DNA of 64,000 nt from Turritopsis dohrnii (GCA_027922465.2 BQMF02000055.1:930001-994000); one strand, 5' to 3'. Counted from the stretch's first letter, positions 22,521-33,573 are shown. Notes: generated by a model not told the origin, from the sequence alone. A program made the numbers and translations.

Positions 22521-22657
22521 TTATCCCGAATACGTTTTTGGAAAGTAGTCTCTAGAGCCAGCACTTCCATTGAGAGGTTGTGTTGGTTTCGTTATTTTTG
22601 GTGATTGTGGCAGCGGCTGTGGCTGTGAAGGTAGTTTTGGCTTCGGATGTTCTTGAT
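22521..22657 (-). CDS. Terminal exon of proline-rich tail gene, copy 1
   Basis: Acceptor gttatctatag precedes 45 codons: DQEHPKPKLPSQPQPLPQSP, then KITKPTQPLNGSAG and SRDYFPKTYSG, stop TAA at 22521-22523. The first codon is completed by the single base left from exon 22956-23031. Proline repeats (PxxP) and a Tyr near the end suggest SH3/WW binding and possible phosphorylation (inference). The PKTYS-stop ending recurs at 40409-40518. Another copy at 42200-42345 is frame-shifted. Confidence 0.65.
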
Positions 22658-22787
22658 CTATAGATAACAAGAAAAACATCACATTATAGCAAGATGACTG
22701 AAAAAGCCGATGTGAGCTGAAAGGACAGAGAAAAGAAACTACTCCTTCTTTTAAATTCGAAAAGAATACGATAGGGCCTCATCAACC

Positions 22788-22832
22788 TCGTACCCATGGT
22801 ATCTTGCCCTTTTCATATATGCTTAAGAAGTT
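22788..22832. mobile_element. MITE family B half copy
   Basis: caacctcgtacccatggtat followed by cttgcccttttcatatatg. Only one arm is present; the equivalent at 42668-42715 is also single-armed. Confidence 0.6.
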
Positions 22833-22955
22833 AAAGGGGTCATCACTAGTTAATCCGTTTTGTTTTCAAAATGGACCTTTTTTAAAATATGTTTTGTGGT
22901 TATAACCTTACTAATGTCTTTACTCAAAGTAAGTGTGAATATCGAATCAACATAC

Positions 22956-23031
22956 CCGGTCGGCTTGGCTTGTTTCCAGTCATGTCCACGTAGCCATTCA
23001 TATCGATCAAAAAGTCACTAGCTTTCTCAAT
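22956..23031 (-). CDS. Penultimate exon of proline-rich tail gene, copy 1, with YVDM motif
   Basis: Acceptor taacagatag and donor gtatgt bound 76 bases encoding IEKASDFLIDMNGYVDMTGN then KPSRP. YVDM is a YxxM sequence, the established binding motif for PI3K p85 SH2 domains when phosphorylated. The exon is in phase with the terminal exon. A diverged version at 40.89-40.96 kb has AYVF instead. Upstream exons, and any membrane segment, are not identified. Confidence 0.55.
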
Positions 23032-23109
23032 CTATCTGTTAAGTCTTATCCAGTGATCTCTCTAGATTGTTTCTACGTGTATGGTTGGTTTGTTTGTAAA
23101 GGGAAATTC

Positions 23110-23286
23110 CCAGCAACTTGAACTTACAAGAATTCTGTATTTTTAAAACAGAAATGCATCATAATTTGCCTACTGTTGTCTTCATCTTCTGATGAAGATA
23201 CCGTTGGCTCAAAGCTATACGGAACTAACTTGTTTGTATATAAAAATTCGTAACTAAAACTTTCATCACTGCTACTTTCAGACATG
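23110..23286 (-). CDS. Candidate first exon, acidic Ser-rich N-terminus
   Basis: From ATG at 23286 it reads MSESSSDESFSYEFLYTNKL, then VPYSFEPTVSSSEDEDNS, running to a gtaagt donor near 23112. From memory, this Ser/Glu-rich start with PYxFEP...SSSEDE resembles N-termini of cnidarian proteins annotated as P2X7-like (intracellular C-terminal domain only). Its donor leaves two bases, whereas the YVDM exon starts in phase 0, so the two do not join directly. It may belong to a separate gene or a lost copy. Confidence 0.35.
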
Positions 23287-23806
23287 TTTCTTTTTCTCGT
23301 ATAACATACGCTACATTTATTTTGAACTTTTGTACGTCATTATAAACGTCATTATAACTCCAGATTCCAAACGTTTCAGCGATCTTGAAAAAAACCGGCT
23401 TTATGCAGAAATATAAAGAGCTCGTTCATGTAGAATAAGTTTTATATTAGTTTAAGTTATATTAACAGACAGGTTAAGTAGAAAAAGATTTTTGAAAAAT
23501 TAAATTTTCAAGTTTAGTTCCCCTTTTAGTTATATTATAAAGTACACGCATTGCACTTTGTGCCCATTCGCAAATATAAATCCAAACATTTTCCTTTAGA
23601 AGCTCCGACTCAAAAAATTATTCCACGCAAAACGCTCTCAAACCTTGGCTCGCAAAAGTCAGTCCACGCAAAAAAATCACTTTAAGGTATATCATGTTTG
23701 AAAAGAACGTTTTCATACAGATCCTAACAAAGTTTCATTGTGTCATTTGTCTTTTCGTGCACATTGGTGTTATTTATAAACTCTATGGAAGTGGTAATAT
23801 GGAGAC

Positions 23807-23971
23807 AGTGGTGGATCTAGAGTGTAGTTGCAACTCGTGGAGAAGCGCATTGATATAATTTGTGACTTCAGTTCATATTATCAATGGGATTATTTGAACC
23901 TTTTTCTTTTATGTTTGAATTGCTAACACTCTCCTACACAAGTTGCAGCTTACCTCTGGATCCGCCACTGG
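23807..23971. mobile_element. hAT-like MITE
   Basis: Ends cagtggtggatctagag and ctctggatccgccactg are inverted repeats, and CAGTGGCGGATC is a widespread hAT-type terminus. About 165 bp, no coding. The flanking 8-bp duplication is not clear. Confidence 0.7.
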
Positions 23972-25244
23972 TTGGTTTAGTAGAAATAGAATTTCATATT
24001 GTATGTTATGTTGATTTAAGTTATGTATAAGCAATATAATTTTTATCTTCTTGTAATCCTGTTAAATGTCATGGATTAAAATCTTTGAAATGCCCAAGTT
24101 TCTTCTGCTCTTATAAATGCAAGTTATGAACAATTTCATGTAATGTTTACTTAAATATATCACCAAATTCACATTTCTGGCAAAATTTGGAAGGTGTGCA
24201 CGAAGAACAATTGTAAGGTTCTGATATCAAAGTCGGCAGTTACTTGCAGATCATAAATAGCCGAGGTCTTCAGTTTTTAAACGAGTTTGCTCGTATAACT
24301 TTAATAGTTTAATAGTGTTGTGAAAGTCTTCAATCCCATGCAGCCTTTTTTTTAAATGATTTTGGTTCACTTCTATCGAATATCATTTTATTTTCCATGT
24401 GAACCGTAACTCATATTTTGGGAATTGTCATAGACCTGTTCTCACATAAGCAGCAAGAAAAGAATGGATAGTCATTAAGATATCTTGAAAGTTAGCCTAA
24501 AGCAATTTCCTCTAGGCCTGATGCGGAAATTGTTCAAGCCATGAGGCTTCTAGTTAATATTTGATAAGTAGCCACGAGGTTTTCCATTGTTCTTATAAGG
24601 TGTTTTATTTTGAGCGTTCTGCTTGTTGTGTGAAGAGTGATGTGTTTGTTTTCTTGATCGACAAACTTTCGACAAGTGATTAAACTTCCCACAATTATAA
24701 CATTTTCGTCGCTTCGCAGGGCAAATACTCATATGTCCTGACGTAAAATTGTCTCCACATTTCGACGATTTATTTGGCTCCGATTTAAAATTCTTTCTTC
24801 CACTGTATTTTCCATGTTGAACTCTGTGAACGGTTTCATTATCCTCATGTTTATTAGTTGAACTTTTAGTTTCCATTTCTTCCATTTGGGACAGGACGGC
24901 TTCGTATTCTTTCCCGATGGATAATACTTTGTCTAACGTTAAGTTGTTTTCGCTTAAATATTTCTTCTTGAGACGGTTGCTATTACAGGTTGCCACGACA
25001 GAATCTCGAATTTCTTCATCAGTATTTGTAAACTCACAGTGTAATGCTAAGTTCTTTAAACGTGTTATATAACTCGGTATCGATTCATCTTTTTTCTTGT
25101 CTTGCTTGTTTGAATAGGAAGCGTTCGTAAGTGATGTTTTTAAGAGGTTGAAAATATTCCTCCAATTTTCTACACATTTCTGCATAATCATCATTGTCCT
25201 CTTTTAGAGTTTTGTAAATTTCTCTTAACTCTCTACCTCCCAAA

Positions 25245-25695
25245 TCTATATATTAATAGCGGATTCTCTGTTTGTCTGTAAGTCACGCAAAATGGTAGAT
25301 TAAGTTGTGAGAGTAATTACTTTATTTCATTTTGTGCGACGTCAGTGTGAAACCATTGTATTGAGACCCTAATCGAATGCGAAGTTTAGGGAAAATTATC
25401 TCCCTGACGAGTAGGGATAACTGACGTTTTTTGGGGTCCGCGATACAGGCGATAGGGTGACGAGAAATTTGGGTCTAATTTTTTTGGGGGAAGGGTCTAT
25501 GACGTCATCAAATTTTTTGATCAACAATATCTCCGTAACAGTTGGTCGTAGCAAAACGATCCCATACATTTTTTTGATCAGTTTTTCGAGCTCTACAACA
25601 TGGACACACTTATTATTTCCAATTCCTTAATTTTATTTTTCGTGAACTCAACGCAGGCTGAACATGGGCGGCGAGCGACGCCGCCTTGGCGGCTA
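25245..25695 (+). mobile_element. Non-autonomous Helitron, copy 1 of tandem pair
   Basis: Begins TCTATATATTAATAGC and ends with the GC-rich hairpin gccgccttggcggc followed by TA. TC start, a 3' hairpin and a CTAR-like end are Helitron hallmarks. No Rep/helicase. It is joined head-to-tail to copy 2. Confidence 0.8.
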
Positions 25696-26161
25696 TCTAT
25701 ATATTAATAGCCGATTCTCTGTTTGTCTGTTTGTTTGTCTGTCACGCAAAATGGTAGATTAAGTTGTTAGAGTAATTATTTTATTTTGTTTTGTGCGACG
25801 TCAGTGTGAAACCATTGTATTGAGGCCCTAATCGAATGCGACGATTAGGGAAAATTTTCTCGGTAACCAATAGGGATAACTGACGTTTTTTGGGGTCCAC
25901 GATATTGGCCATGGAGTGACAAAAAAATTTGGGCAAAATTTTTGGGGACGGGGCACTATGATGTCATCAAAACTTTTGATCGACAATATCTCCGAAACGG
26001 TTCGTCATAGACATATGATCCTATACATTTTCTTGCTCAAAATTTCGAGCTCTACAAGATGGTAACACTTTCCATTGTCAATTCCTTAATTCCATTTTTC
26101 GTGAACCCAACGCAGGCTGAAGGTGGACATGGGCGGCGAGCGACGCCGCCTTGGCGGCTAG
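25696..26161 (+). mobile_element. Non-autonomous Helitron, copy 2 of tandem pair
   Basis: Same start (TCTATATATTAATAGCCG), similar interior (tagggataactgacgttttt, gtgaacccaacgcaggctga) and a complete 3' end: hairpin gccgcc-tt-ggcggc then CTAG at 26158-26161. Flanking host bases are A on the left of copy 1 and T on the right of copy 2, the expected AT insertion site. Confidence 0.85.
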
Positions 26162-26636
26162 TGTAACAATAATGCTTTCTGTTGTTTCTTATCAGTAACT
26201 CCAGCGGCTACAATATAAATATCTAATTCCTCTTTCCAAAGTAACCACTTTTTGTGTAAATTTTCCCCATCTTCTGACACAAAAGGTTTCAGACAGGATA
26301 TATTTGTTAATGCTTTTGCCATACTTTTTAATCTTAACAAGACGACCGGATGGTCGAAAGATTTCGCTTATGTTTTTTTAAGAATAGCGACCTATAAATA
26401 ACGCCCATTCTAAATACATACTTGAGGGTTCATTGGGTTGCAGAATGGAATTTATAATACACCCGTCTCCATAGTGATACGTATTTTCGTATTTCCGCGT
26501 AACCTCCCTGTTTCTGAGCCTAGTTGCCCTACTGATGCATTTTTTAAAAAGATCTGCTAGTGTAAGCATAGAAATAAAAAAGTTTTATTGTGTAAACCTA
26601 ACTTTATTAATAAACAGCACAAATTGAAACAAAAGT

Positions 26637-27537
26637 ACGATGGCCCTGATGGCTCACTGTAGCACGCACATAAAAACTTGTCACGCGCACAAATTTTTTT
26701 CACGCAACTTTTTTTTCATGCGCGCAACTTTTTTTTATGCACGCAACTTTTTTAAAAAGTTTTCACACAGTTATTTTTGTTACGCGCGCATTTTTTTTTT
26801 CACGTGCATTTGTTTTCTTACGCACGCATTATCTTAATTCCCATAAAAAGGAACACTCTTGCTGATGGTCTGGTATGGATTTTAGGCAATTTCGTGACTT
26901 GATTTCACCACGCTAGCACTTGGCGGTAGTCTAAAGCAATATGGCGGACAGTCGCTTACCTTGTTTATCGGCTAGATCTTTTAGCAGAGATTCTTTGATT
27001 TCTAGCTATTTTGGCCAAGGGTTCAGCAACTTAGAGATCTTATCCTTCTTGGCTGTTCAACACAGTGTCTTTATTAGTCTGTCAACCTTAAAGAGAACTC
27101 TGTCAAAGCTTAGATTGTGATTGTATTCAATATGTCCATCGTCTCTTCTTGTTTCCTTCGCTAAGACAAGATTCCTGTCAATCTCTTTGCCTTTCTATAT
27201 AAGTCAGTCATGAAAGTCAAAAAGGGAACTTCGGTGAGTTCAGTTGAGTGAGTCTCTCCTCGTGGGAAAGATTTGTGGTAGTTTGATGTTACTGATACAC
27301 GAAATGGTACATAAAAACAGGACCAGATTTCTTTTTAAGCGTGCGCAGCATATCAGTTTTTCCGGTGCGTGCAGTAAAATTCTTGTGTGTGCGTAAAAAA
27401 AAATTGTGCGTGCAAAAAATGTGTGCGTGTAAAAAAAATTTAAAAGTTGCGTGTAAAAAAAATAGGTTGCGTGAAAAAAAAATTTGTCGCGTGACAAGTT
27501 TTTTTGCGTGTTGCAGTGAGCCTTCAGGGCCATCGTA
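26637..27537. mobile_element. ~900-bp TIR element with ACGCGCAA-T(n) arrays
   Basis: Ends tacgatggccctgatggctc and gagccttcagggccatcgta are inverted repeats extending to cactgtagcacgca. Six-base flanks caaaag occur on both sides (possible target duplication). Inside each end lie arrays of cacgcgcaac plus poly-T (left) and their complement (right). The middle carries unrelated unique sequence. Apparent ORFs here are composed of the array. Confidence 0.75.
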
Positions 27538-27539
27538 CA

Positions 27540-29740
27540 AAAGAAATATACTTGTATGAGCTGTAACCATGAATTTTTTAAAAAAAATGATTTTATATGA
27601 AAAACGTGAGCCAAAAGAGATAAGAAAAAAAGATTTGTTCGAAAAAATTTTAAGAGACGAAAATCTATCCAAAATACTCAAACCATGGAACAAAATAAAC
27701 AAATCAAATAACAAACAAATAGTTTGTTTGTAATAGACGGTTTGAAGCTAGAGTTAAAAATTAAAACTGCTTGTAAAGCTTCTTCTTCAATGCAGTTGAT
27801 CTTCGAAGGATATCAACATCAAAAACGTCACTAAAGTTTACTTAATTTAAATTTCACAGTGGTACTGGGAATCAAAAAAGTAATTAAAACCCTTTTTCTT
27901 GTTTTTCCTTTAGGGAAAGATCCTTTTTTTGTGACTATGTGGTAAATACACTTTATAGCTCACGAAATATACGAAAACATATCATGGTCATGAGAGCAAG
28001 GATAAAAAGAAATAGAAACAAAAGAATTTTAAGTTAGTAAGTGCGGTACTAAAAAACCTTCGCCGTACATAGATCAGATAGATAAATAGAACGCCGCCGA
28101 AACCAATATCTTTCGCTTAGCGAAATCTAATAACACCATAATTTCAGGAATTTAAAACCTAATTTTCATCCTCGTCGCCAGTGTAACAAAGCGTGTTTCT
28201 TCTTTAATTATACCTTCTTAATCGCATACAAACGTAAGAAATGTACAAGGTAAGATGTGTACAATGCAGAACAGAGCAAGTGAGATATCACATTCATAAT
28301 AAATCTTGCACAAAGGAGAGAATATTTACATCAAAAGAATTTGCAAAACGGCAGTGCTGACGAAACAAACCTTAGACGATACCCGATTTTTATTCCAGGC
28401 ACCCTGTTAATGTTCCAATTTCTTTCCAAGCACCATGCTAATAAGTAGTCAGAGAGGTACCTACAGTTGAGTCAAAATTTATGAAGGAAACGACGATGAA
28501 AAGATGAATTAATCGTCCTAATTGCCAGGTGTGAACAGTCTTAAGTATTTCATTAATAAACAGTCACCAATCAGTAGCAAACAGGCTTTAACATCTTCCA
28601 CCACCTTCTATACACGCTATTGTCACGCTAATGCACTTACTATTTCTAGTATATCTAAAACGAGGTCATATGTGTGGACCAAGCTTTAGTCCGACGTTTA
28701 AACATGACATTTCAGGAAGGTTTAAGTTTCGTTTTTTCTCAAACTTTTGTCAGCGTTTCAGTAGGAAACTGTATTTATAAACTTTGTGGCTCAAAAAGGG
28801 TTTTAAAACCATTCAAACTCTTCATTAAGGTACAGTATTTTCTGTAATTACTACCCACTGGTGTTAAAGAATCACCCACCAGCATTACGACAGCGCCCAC
28901 CTCTATTAAGATCCCTTTCTGGGCGGCTCAAAACTTCATCCTCAGATTAATGATCATGAATAATAATAAACACTCTCAATATAGCGAACCTGGAAGAGAG
29001 GCTAAATAGACATGGTTGTATTGAAAATTTGTTCTATGGAAAGGATTTTATGAGGGGTTTTTAAGAGTAATGCAGTGCAACCTCCAATAGCAACCACTTC
29101 TAGAAAACAATTCGAAATGCTGGTTGATTGGAGTTGGTCGCTAAGCAGAGGTCTCAGGTAGAGACAGAAAATAAGGCCCCGTTCACCAAGGTTGTTTTAT
29201 TATTTTGACTCAAGTATCTACTCTGTGACGGTTCTTATTAGTAATCTTACTCACCATGGAAAAAAATTATCCTTAAATTTACAAGTTGTCTGTTGGTAAT
29301 GCAATTTGATAAGGTTTTATAAATTCATTGATGCTATGCAGTCTTATCACTAGAAGAAGATATAAGCCATTTGTAATCAAGAATAATGTGGGATAAAACA
29401 TTCATAATAACAAAAACTCATCAGGACAAACTTGGAAAGAACTATTGTTGCTTATATTGTATAAATTTGTAAATACTTTAGTTTTTATCCTGTATGAAGA
29501 TTCAGAAATAAATAAATAAATAAATAAATCATCAATTTTAAAAGCCTGTTTTGCACTTGCATTCAAGTTCCAGTCCAACAGGTTTTGCTTTTTAATAAAT
29601 TTCTTCAAAAAACCTTCCGCGGAAATTGATGTAAATGTTTACAATAGCCGCTCTGAAACAAACACTTCGGATTATAGGTAATCAATTTGATTGGCAATGG
29701 CAACTGTATTTAAGGAGTACCAAATTATCTATAGGCTAAT
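27540..29740. other. Non-coding stretch
   Basis: No exon with convincing splice sites. A single pogo-like end may lie near 29080-29165 (cagtgcaacctccaatagc). A tandem aaat tract lies at 29507-29529. Nothing else recognised. Confidence 0.4.
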
Positions 29741-29744
29741 TTTA

Positions 29745-30471
29745 AACATAACAAGAGCCAGATGGTAGCAGCAAAAGTACTTGCCACAAAAATACTTTCG
29801 AAATTTTACTTAAAAGTTCTTAAAAGTTCTGTAAACGTTATTTCTTGAAATATCTTACTGGTGGAAAACAGGCATAAACGATATAGTGTTTAAAATTACT
29901 AACTCGTGTAAATAGGGTCTAATCGTAACACACCAGCAACTTAATTATTAGAAGACAAAAGAATTATACATGCATGAGCTGTTTATAACGTACGTTCTTT
30001 TATAAGAACTTATGTAGAAAAAAAAACGCGTTTCTTCGAAAAAAAAATGTATGTTTTGAATTATAATTTCTTGAAACCAAAAATGAATTCGAACAGATAA
30101 CTGCATTTTTTTAACTTGATTTTTGAAAACCTTGATGTTCAAAGACAGAACAGATAGCTAACAAACGTAGAAAGTAATAAGAAAGTCTGATCTGAGCTTT
30201 ACTGACACGAAAAACATATCTATTTTCAAGTACCATTCAGTACCAAAAGTAACTAAAAGTCCCAGTTTTATGTAGACCTATTTGATTAATATCCATTCTT
30301 TCATCAATTAAGTGATAAAATATCAAAGAAAACGTATTTTAAACATGTGTGATTTAAAACCTTCGAAAATTCAAAAGGCTGTGTTCGTTCATTAGAATGT
30401 ATATTGAGTTTTTAGTGGGGACTCACAGACTCTAAATCGCAGACTAATTGCCATTTCGGCCGGAGTAGTAG

Positions 30472-30480
<9 letters not shown>
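29745..30480. repeat. Segmental duplicate of 37.83-40.15 kb (uninterrupted copy)
   Basis: Starts ataacaagagccagatggta and runs collinearly with 37829-38042 and then 39675-40150, including cagcaaaagtacttgccaca, cgtttcttcgaaaaa and gactcacagactctaaat. This copy lacks the TTAA element inserted in the other and so serves as the empty site. Confidence 0.85.
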
Positions 30481-30504
<24 letters not shown>

Positions 30505-30507
30505 GAG
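30464..30507. repeat. GTA/GGA trinucleotide microsatellite
   Basis: gtagtagtagtagtagtagg followed by aggaggaggagtagtagg. A shorter version occurs in the duplicate near 40130-40152. Confidence 0.9.
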
Positions 30508-30836
30508 TCCGCGGGTGTTTTAATACGGTATTCGCTTTCGCTGCTACCGTAATTAGATTTCAATATCCATTCCTTTCGTTCTGGAAACCGATTCACTCCT
30601 GACTTTCAGTGTCAGTAATATGGAGCTTAAAATCCTGATAGTGAGAAATGAGCCGAAAGCATTTTAAGCAGGAGGCTGCATGACCTGAGTAAGTTTTATG
30701 TCGTATGGCATAAATTGAAGACACAAAGAATATTGAAAATAAGCTAAGAAGGAAGATCTTTAACACTGTTGCTTTTCATGAATGATGCATGTAAATCTGT
30801 GTCAATCGTATCTAATTACGAGGGATTTAAGAGCAG

Positions 30837-30915
30837 CTAGCTTGCGCTATTCTTGAACAACGGAGAAGGCGCAGGGCGCGTTGATAATGGCAATCGAATT
30901 GTGGTATTGAAAATC
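30837..30915 (-). CDS. Small secreted peptide gene, exon 4 (C-terminus)
   Basis: An excellent acceptor (aatgtctgttacag) precedes 79 bases. The first G completes a Glu codon left by exon 3; the rest reads IFNTTIRLPLSTRPAPSPLF then KNSAS and TAG at 30837-30839. It carries an NTT N-glycosylation sequon. If the donor in exon 3 is not used, the protein ends 25 residues earlier and this exon is absent; the strong donor/acceptor pair and matching phase favour its use. Confidence 0.6.
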
Positions 30916-31425
30916 CTGTAACAGACATTATTCTTAAGTGGTTGGCTAATAAGCAGGAAGGGTTCTCATTTATATTTCCGAGATGTGGTGCAACATTTTT
31001 TGTAATACCTTTCTGTGTCAAATGTATATTATGAAAAGATTGCAAGTTTATTCCATAAGATAATTACATCAGTGCATGTTTGATGTGCAACAAATAGTGT
31101 GCACATAAATCCAAAATCAAGATATATTGATTCATTCATCGTTTCTTCAAAAGAGTTATCTTTCGCTTCTAATAGAATCCTTCATCTCTAAATGACAAGA
31201 TGAAGTGAGGGTTATAATTCATACGTTTTTGTAATTAACAAAAAAAAAAAAAATACTTTCGGGAGGAAAAGTATTCCAAGGTCTTTCATTATAATAAGCA
31301 ACATAAACTGATCAGATTATAAATGAGCAAAGAACAGCAACCCATAATTTATGAATTTTCGGCAGGAGACTTTGCTATTAACTCATTTGTTGAGAAGAAA
31401 CTCGTATAATACACGTTATACTTAC

Positions 31426-31480
31426 TCGTAATTATCTCTTCTGTTTTTGAGAATTTTTGCAATGACTCGCTTAGCAACAT
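31426..31480 (-). CDS. Small secreted peptide gene, exon 3 (cationic helix)
   Basis: Acceptor ttctttacag and donor gtaagt. The exon encodes DVAKRVIAKILKNRRDNY, an amphipathic, strongly cationic helix with dibasic sites. The donor overlaps an in-frame TAA at 31422-31424, so unspliced reading would give a shorter ending. Confidence 0.7.
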
Positions 31481-31693
31481 CTGTAAAGAAAAAAAATAAT
31501 CATACCTTTTATTACGCTATTTATCATATACTTACTTTATAGCGTAACAGCATTTTTCGGAAAAAAAACATTTTGAATTTGAATGTTCTTGATATTTTAA
31601 AAAACACATACTTTAACAGCATGATTCGAAATTCATAATTTGTGGGACAAAGAAGGAAATTATAGCTCAGAGGATTGTCTCTTATTTCCTTAC

Positions 31694-31810
31694 CATTGAT
31701 TCTTCTGTCATTCATGGCTTTTTTAAAAGGTTCCCAATCATTAAAACTGGTTTCATCACCCGGGAAGGGAACACATTGGAAAGGTGGTATAGGGATACAT
31801 GGTCTTGGAC
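31694..31810 (-). CDS. Small secreted peptide gene, exon 2
   Basis: Acceptor ttcatttaag and donor gtaagg. It encodes PRPCIPIPPFQCVPFPGDET, then SFNDWEPFKKAMNDRRIN. Two Cys separated by seven residues could close a small disulfide loop. Both phases (1 and 1) match the neighbouring exons. Confidence 0.75.
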
Positions 31811-31971
31811 CTTAAATGAAAGTAACAAATGTTTCAATGATATTATAAAGTTAATAAATAAGGATAAATAAAAATAGTTACAAGTAAGTCTAAATGTGTC
31901 TATTTTCAGCTACTTGAATTGACTTGCTAAGTTGCATGACTTGTTTTGTGTCAACTCTAAGAAATGAGTAC

Positions 31972-32056
31972 CTCCACCTCCACCTCCTCCTCCAGGTTTT
32001 CCTGCCATTGTAGATGCCACCATTGATAAAAACAAGAATACAACGACAGTCTTCAT
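31972..32056 (-). CDS. Small secreted peptide gene, exon 1 (signal peptide)
   Basis: From ATG at 32056 it reads MKTVVVFLFLSMVASTMA, a clear signal peptide with likely cleavage after the last Ala, then GKP and a run of eight Gly that crosses the exon junction (donor gtactc). The predicted precursor is 111 residues from four exons (30837-32056): signal, Gly-rich linker, Pro/Cys loop, cationic amphipathic helix and Pro/Ser tail. I do not recognise a family. Features recall secreted host-defence or neuropeptide-type precursors, but this is only an analogy. It has its own TATA promoter 88-95 bases upstream of the ATG. Confidence 0.75.
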
Positions 32057-32116
32057 GATAGTAGTTCTCGAACTGTCACCGTAATCAAAATCAACTGAAC
32101 TGAACCGAACTGATCA

Positions 32117-32350
32117 ACTGAAATCACTGGCGACATTGATGTTTATTTATAATTGCTTGCATAATTGAATTAATGCACGTTCAAGTAATTAAACATTATA
32201 AGCAATAAAGAAGGGAAAAATGTTCCGCTTTTGTCAAATGAATGAAATCTATGTTTTGGTACGCTGGTATTTTAAAATTGTAAAGAAGAAAACCTCATAC
32301 CTCTAAAATAATATGGAACATTTTACACATAGTAGAGGCCACTATGCCAT
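32117..32350. repeat. Promoter-region duplicate, proximal copy
   Basis: Matches 33574-33832 almost base for base from the start site region through the TATA box to about 148 bases upstream. A further matching block (attttacacatagtag..ggccact) lies at 32318-32350 and 33797-33832. Confidence 0.9.
32144..32151 (-). promoter_or_regulatory. TATA box of the secreted peptide gene
   Basis: TATAAATA on the minus strand. About 30 bases downstream lies tcagttgatcagttcggttc, a repetitive 5' leader before the ATG at 32056. Confidence 0.7.
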
Positions 32351-32351
32351 A

Positions 32352-33480
32352 TTGTTCTTTTGCACGCTCAAGTAATTAGATTTCTGCGAAAGCAAGAAAG
32401 CTATTAAAACCGGCTCTGTTCTTCTTCTTCTTCTTACTGTCCAAACCTAGCGGTTTTTTGAAATCTCGTGCGAATGTTTACACGAGACCAAAGTCACGCA
32501 TTTCAGTGGAAGAAATTCACAGCAAAGAACCAACCAAAAGGATCCCAAAGGATCTTTAGTCAGTATAAAAGGATCTTTAGTCAGTATAATTAAAGAAGAT
32601 GCACGTTTCCAAAACTAAAAATGAAGAATAAAATCTCTAGCAGTAATTTATTATTATCTTGTAATGATTCAATGGTGACTTTTCGTATCGTTTTGTAAAC
32701 AGAGAATGAAAAAGGTATACATGCTTTTTTTGTTTTTGAGATTAAATGTCTGGGATTTCATCTGAAAAAAGTTCATTGTTTGTTTCATGTGTGGGCTGTA
32801 ATGCTTTTTAAGCTCTGGATGCGTACAGTTCACCTTAAGTTCCACCTCAGCTCTAAATGTCTGTCTACTCAGCATCACTTTATATCTTTAATGTTTCACT
32901 CTAGCTATTTTAAGCTTATGTGCTTGTATAATGCTTTGAAATGCAGTATTGTTTTTTGTCGGTGATCAGTAGTTTTTAGGTTAACAATGTCTCTAATTAC
33001 AGCCTTCCTAATTTTGATATATAATTAATTCGAAACTCTTCACATTCTGTAAAAAACACTCAACTTTCAGTTTTGGATCATGTATTTTTCATGATCAAAA
33101 TTTTTGTTTACTTTTTTGTTTACAATTATTCCACTCGTAATTAGGAAGATTGATAGCGATTCTTTAATGTTTGAAGTATGTGTATAATTTACTTACGTAA
33201 TTACTTTGAAATCAGAAATGATCAATGCACACTTAACATTATTCTGTATACTATATTCCAAAATAAAGTAAGTATTTTTCATTCAGAAGTAAATAAATAT
33301 AATGGTCTGGTGGTATATATAAGTTTAAAGTTTTTGTAGCGTCGAATTTCATAATTGCCATAATATTTTTCATTTTTCATGCTTCAACAGATTTTGCAGA
33401 AATCTTTCTGCCCATAAGGGCATCTTGTTAAACATATAAACAATACACAATAAACAATGAAGTGAAAGAAAATAGTTCCA
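32352..33480. other. Non-coding stretch between promoter copies
   Basis: No exon seen. Includes a tcttcttcttcttctt tract at about 32420 and a short direct repeat aaggatctttagtcagtataa near 32560-32590. Confidence 0.4.
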
Positions 33481-33573
33481 ATTCCGATAAAGAAGGGAAA
33501 AATGTTCCGCTTCTGTAAAATGAATGAAAGTTAGGCCTTTACAAAGTATAGAACATTGTACACACTTTTGTAA

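Larger units (their letters stand above)
22074..22860. repeat. Segmental duplicate of 41.75-42.73 kb
   Basis: Starting at catccagccatatatc, this region matches 41769 onwards collinearly, through attaatgtcatttttatggt, an internal MITE B, the proline-rich exon and catatatg..gaagttaaaggggtcatcac. The match ends at about 22845 where the other copy has a MITE (42729-42826). Confidence 0.8.
24550..26340 (-). mobile_element. Ty3/Gypsy-like retrotransposon gag remnant, split by Helitrons
   Basis: The N-terminal part (26340-26162) has the capsid-like pattern LKPFVSEDGENL, W..W, ELDIYIVAAG, KALLLH. The C-terminal part (25244-24550) continues the capsid region and ends in a zinc knuckle (CYNCGKFNHLSKVC), preceded by a degenerate second knuckle, then a basic tail. 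A Helitron pair at 25245-26161 interrupts it. If removed, the same reading frame continues for some distance until one extra A in an A6 run near 25091. No protease, RT or integrase and no LTRs were seen, so the element is truncated and inactive. Confidence 0.8.

Noticed and set aside
23110..23286. Joining the MSESSSDES exon to the YVDM exon
   Set aside because: The donor leaves two bases while the YVDM exon starts in phase 0; joined, the frame closes at once. They are listed separately.
27240..27714. Two overlapping minus-strand frames of 124 and 141 residues, Phe/His/Cys-rich
   Set aside because: They translate the subterminal array of the TIR element 26637-27537.
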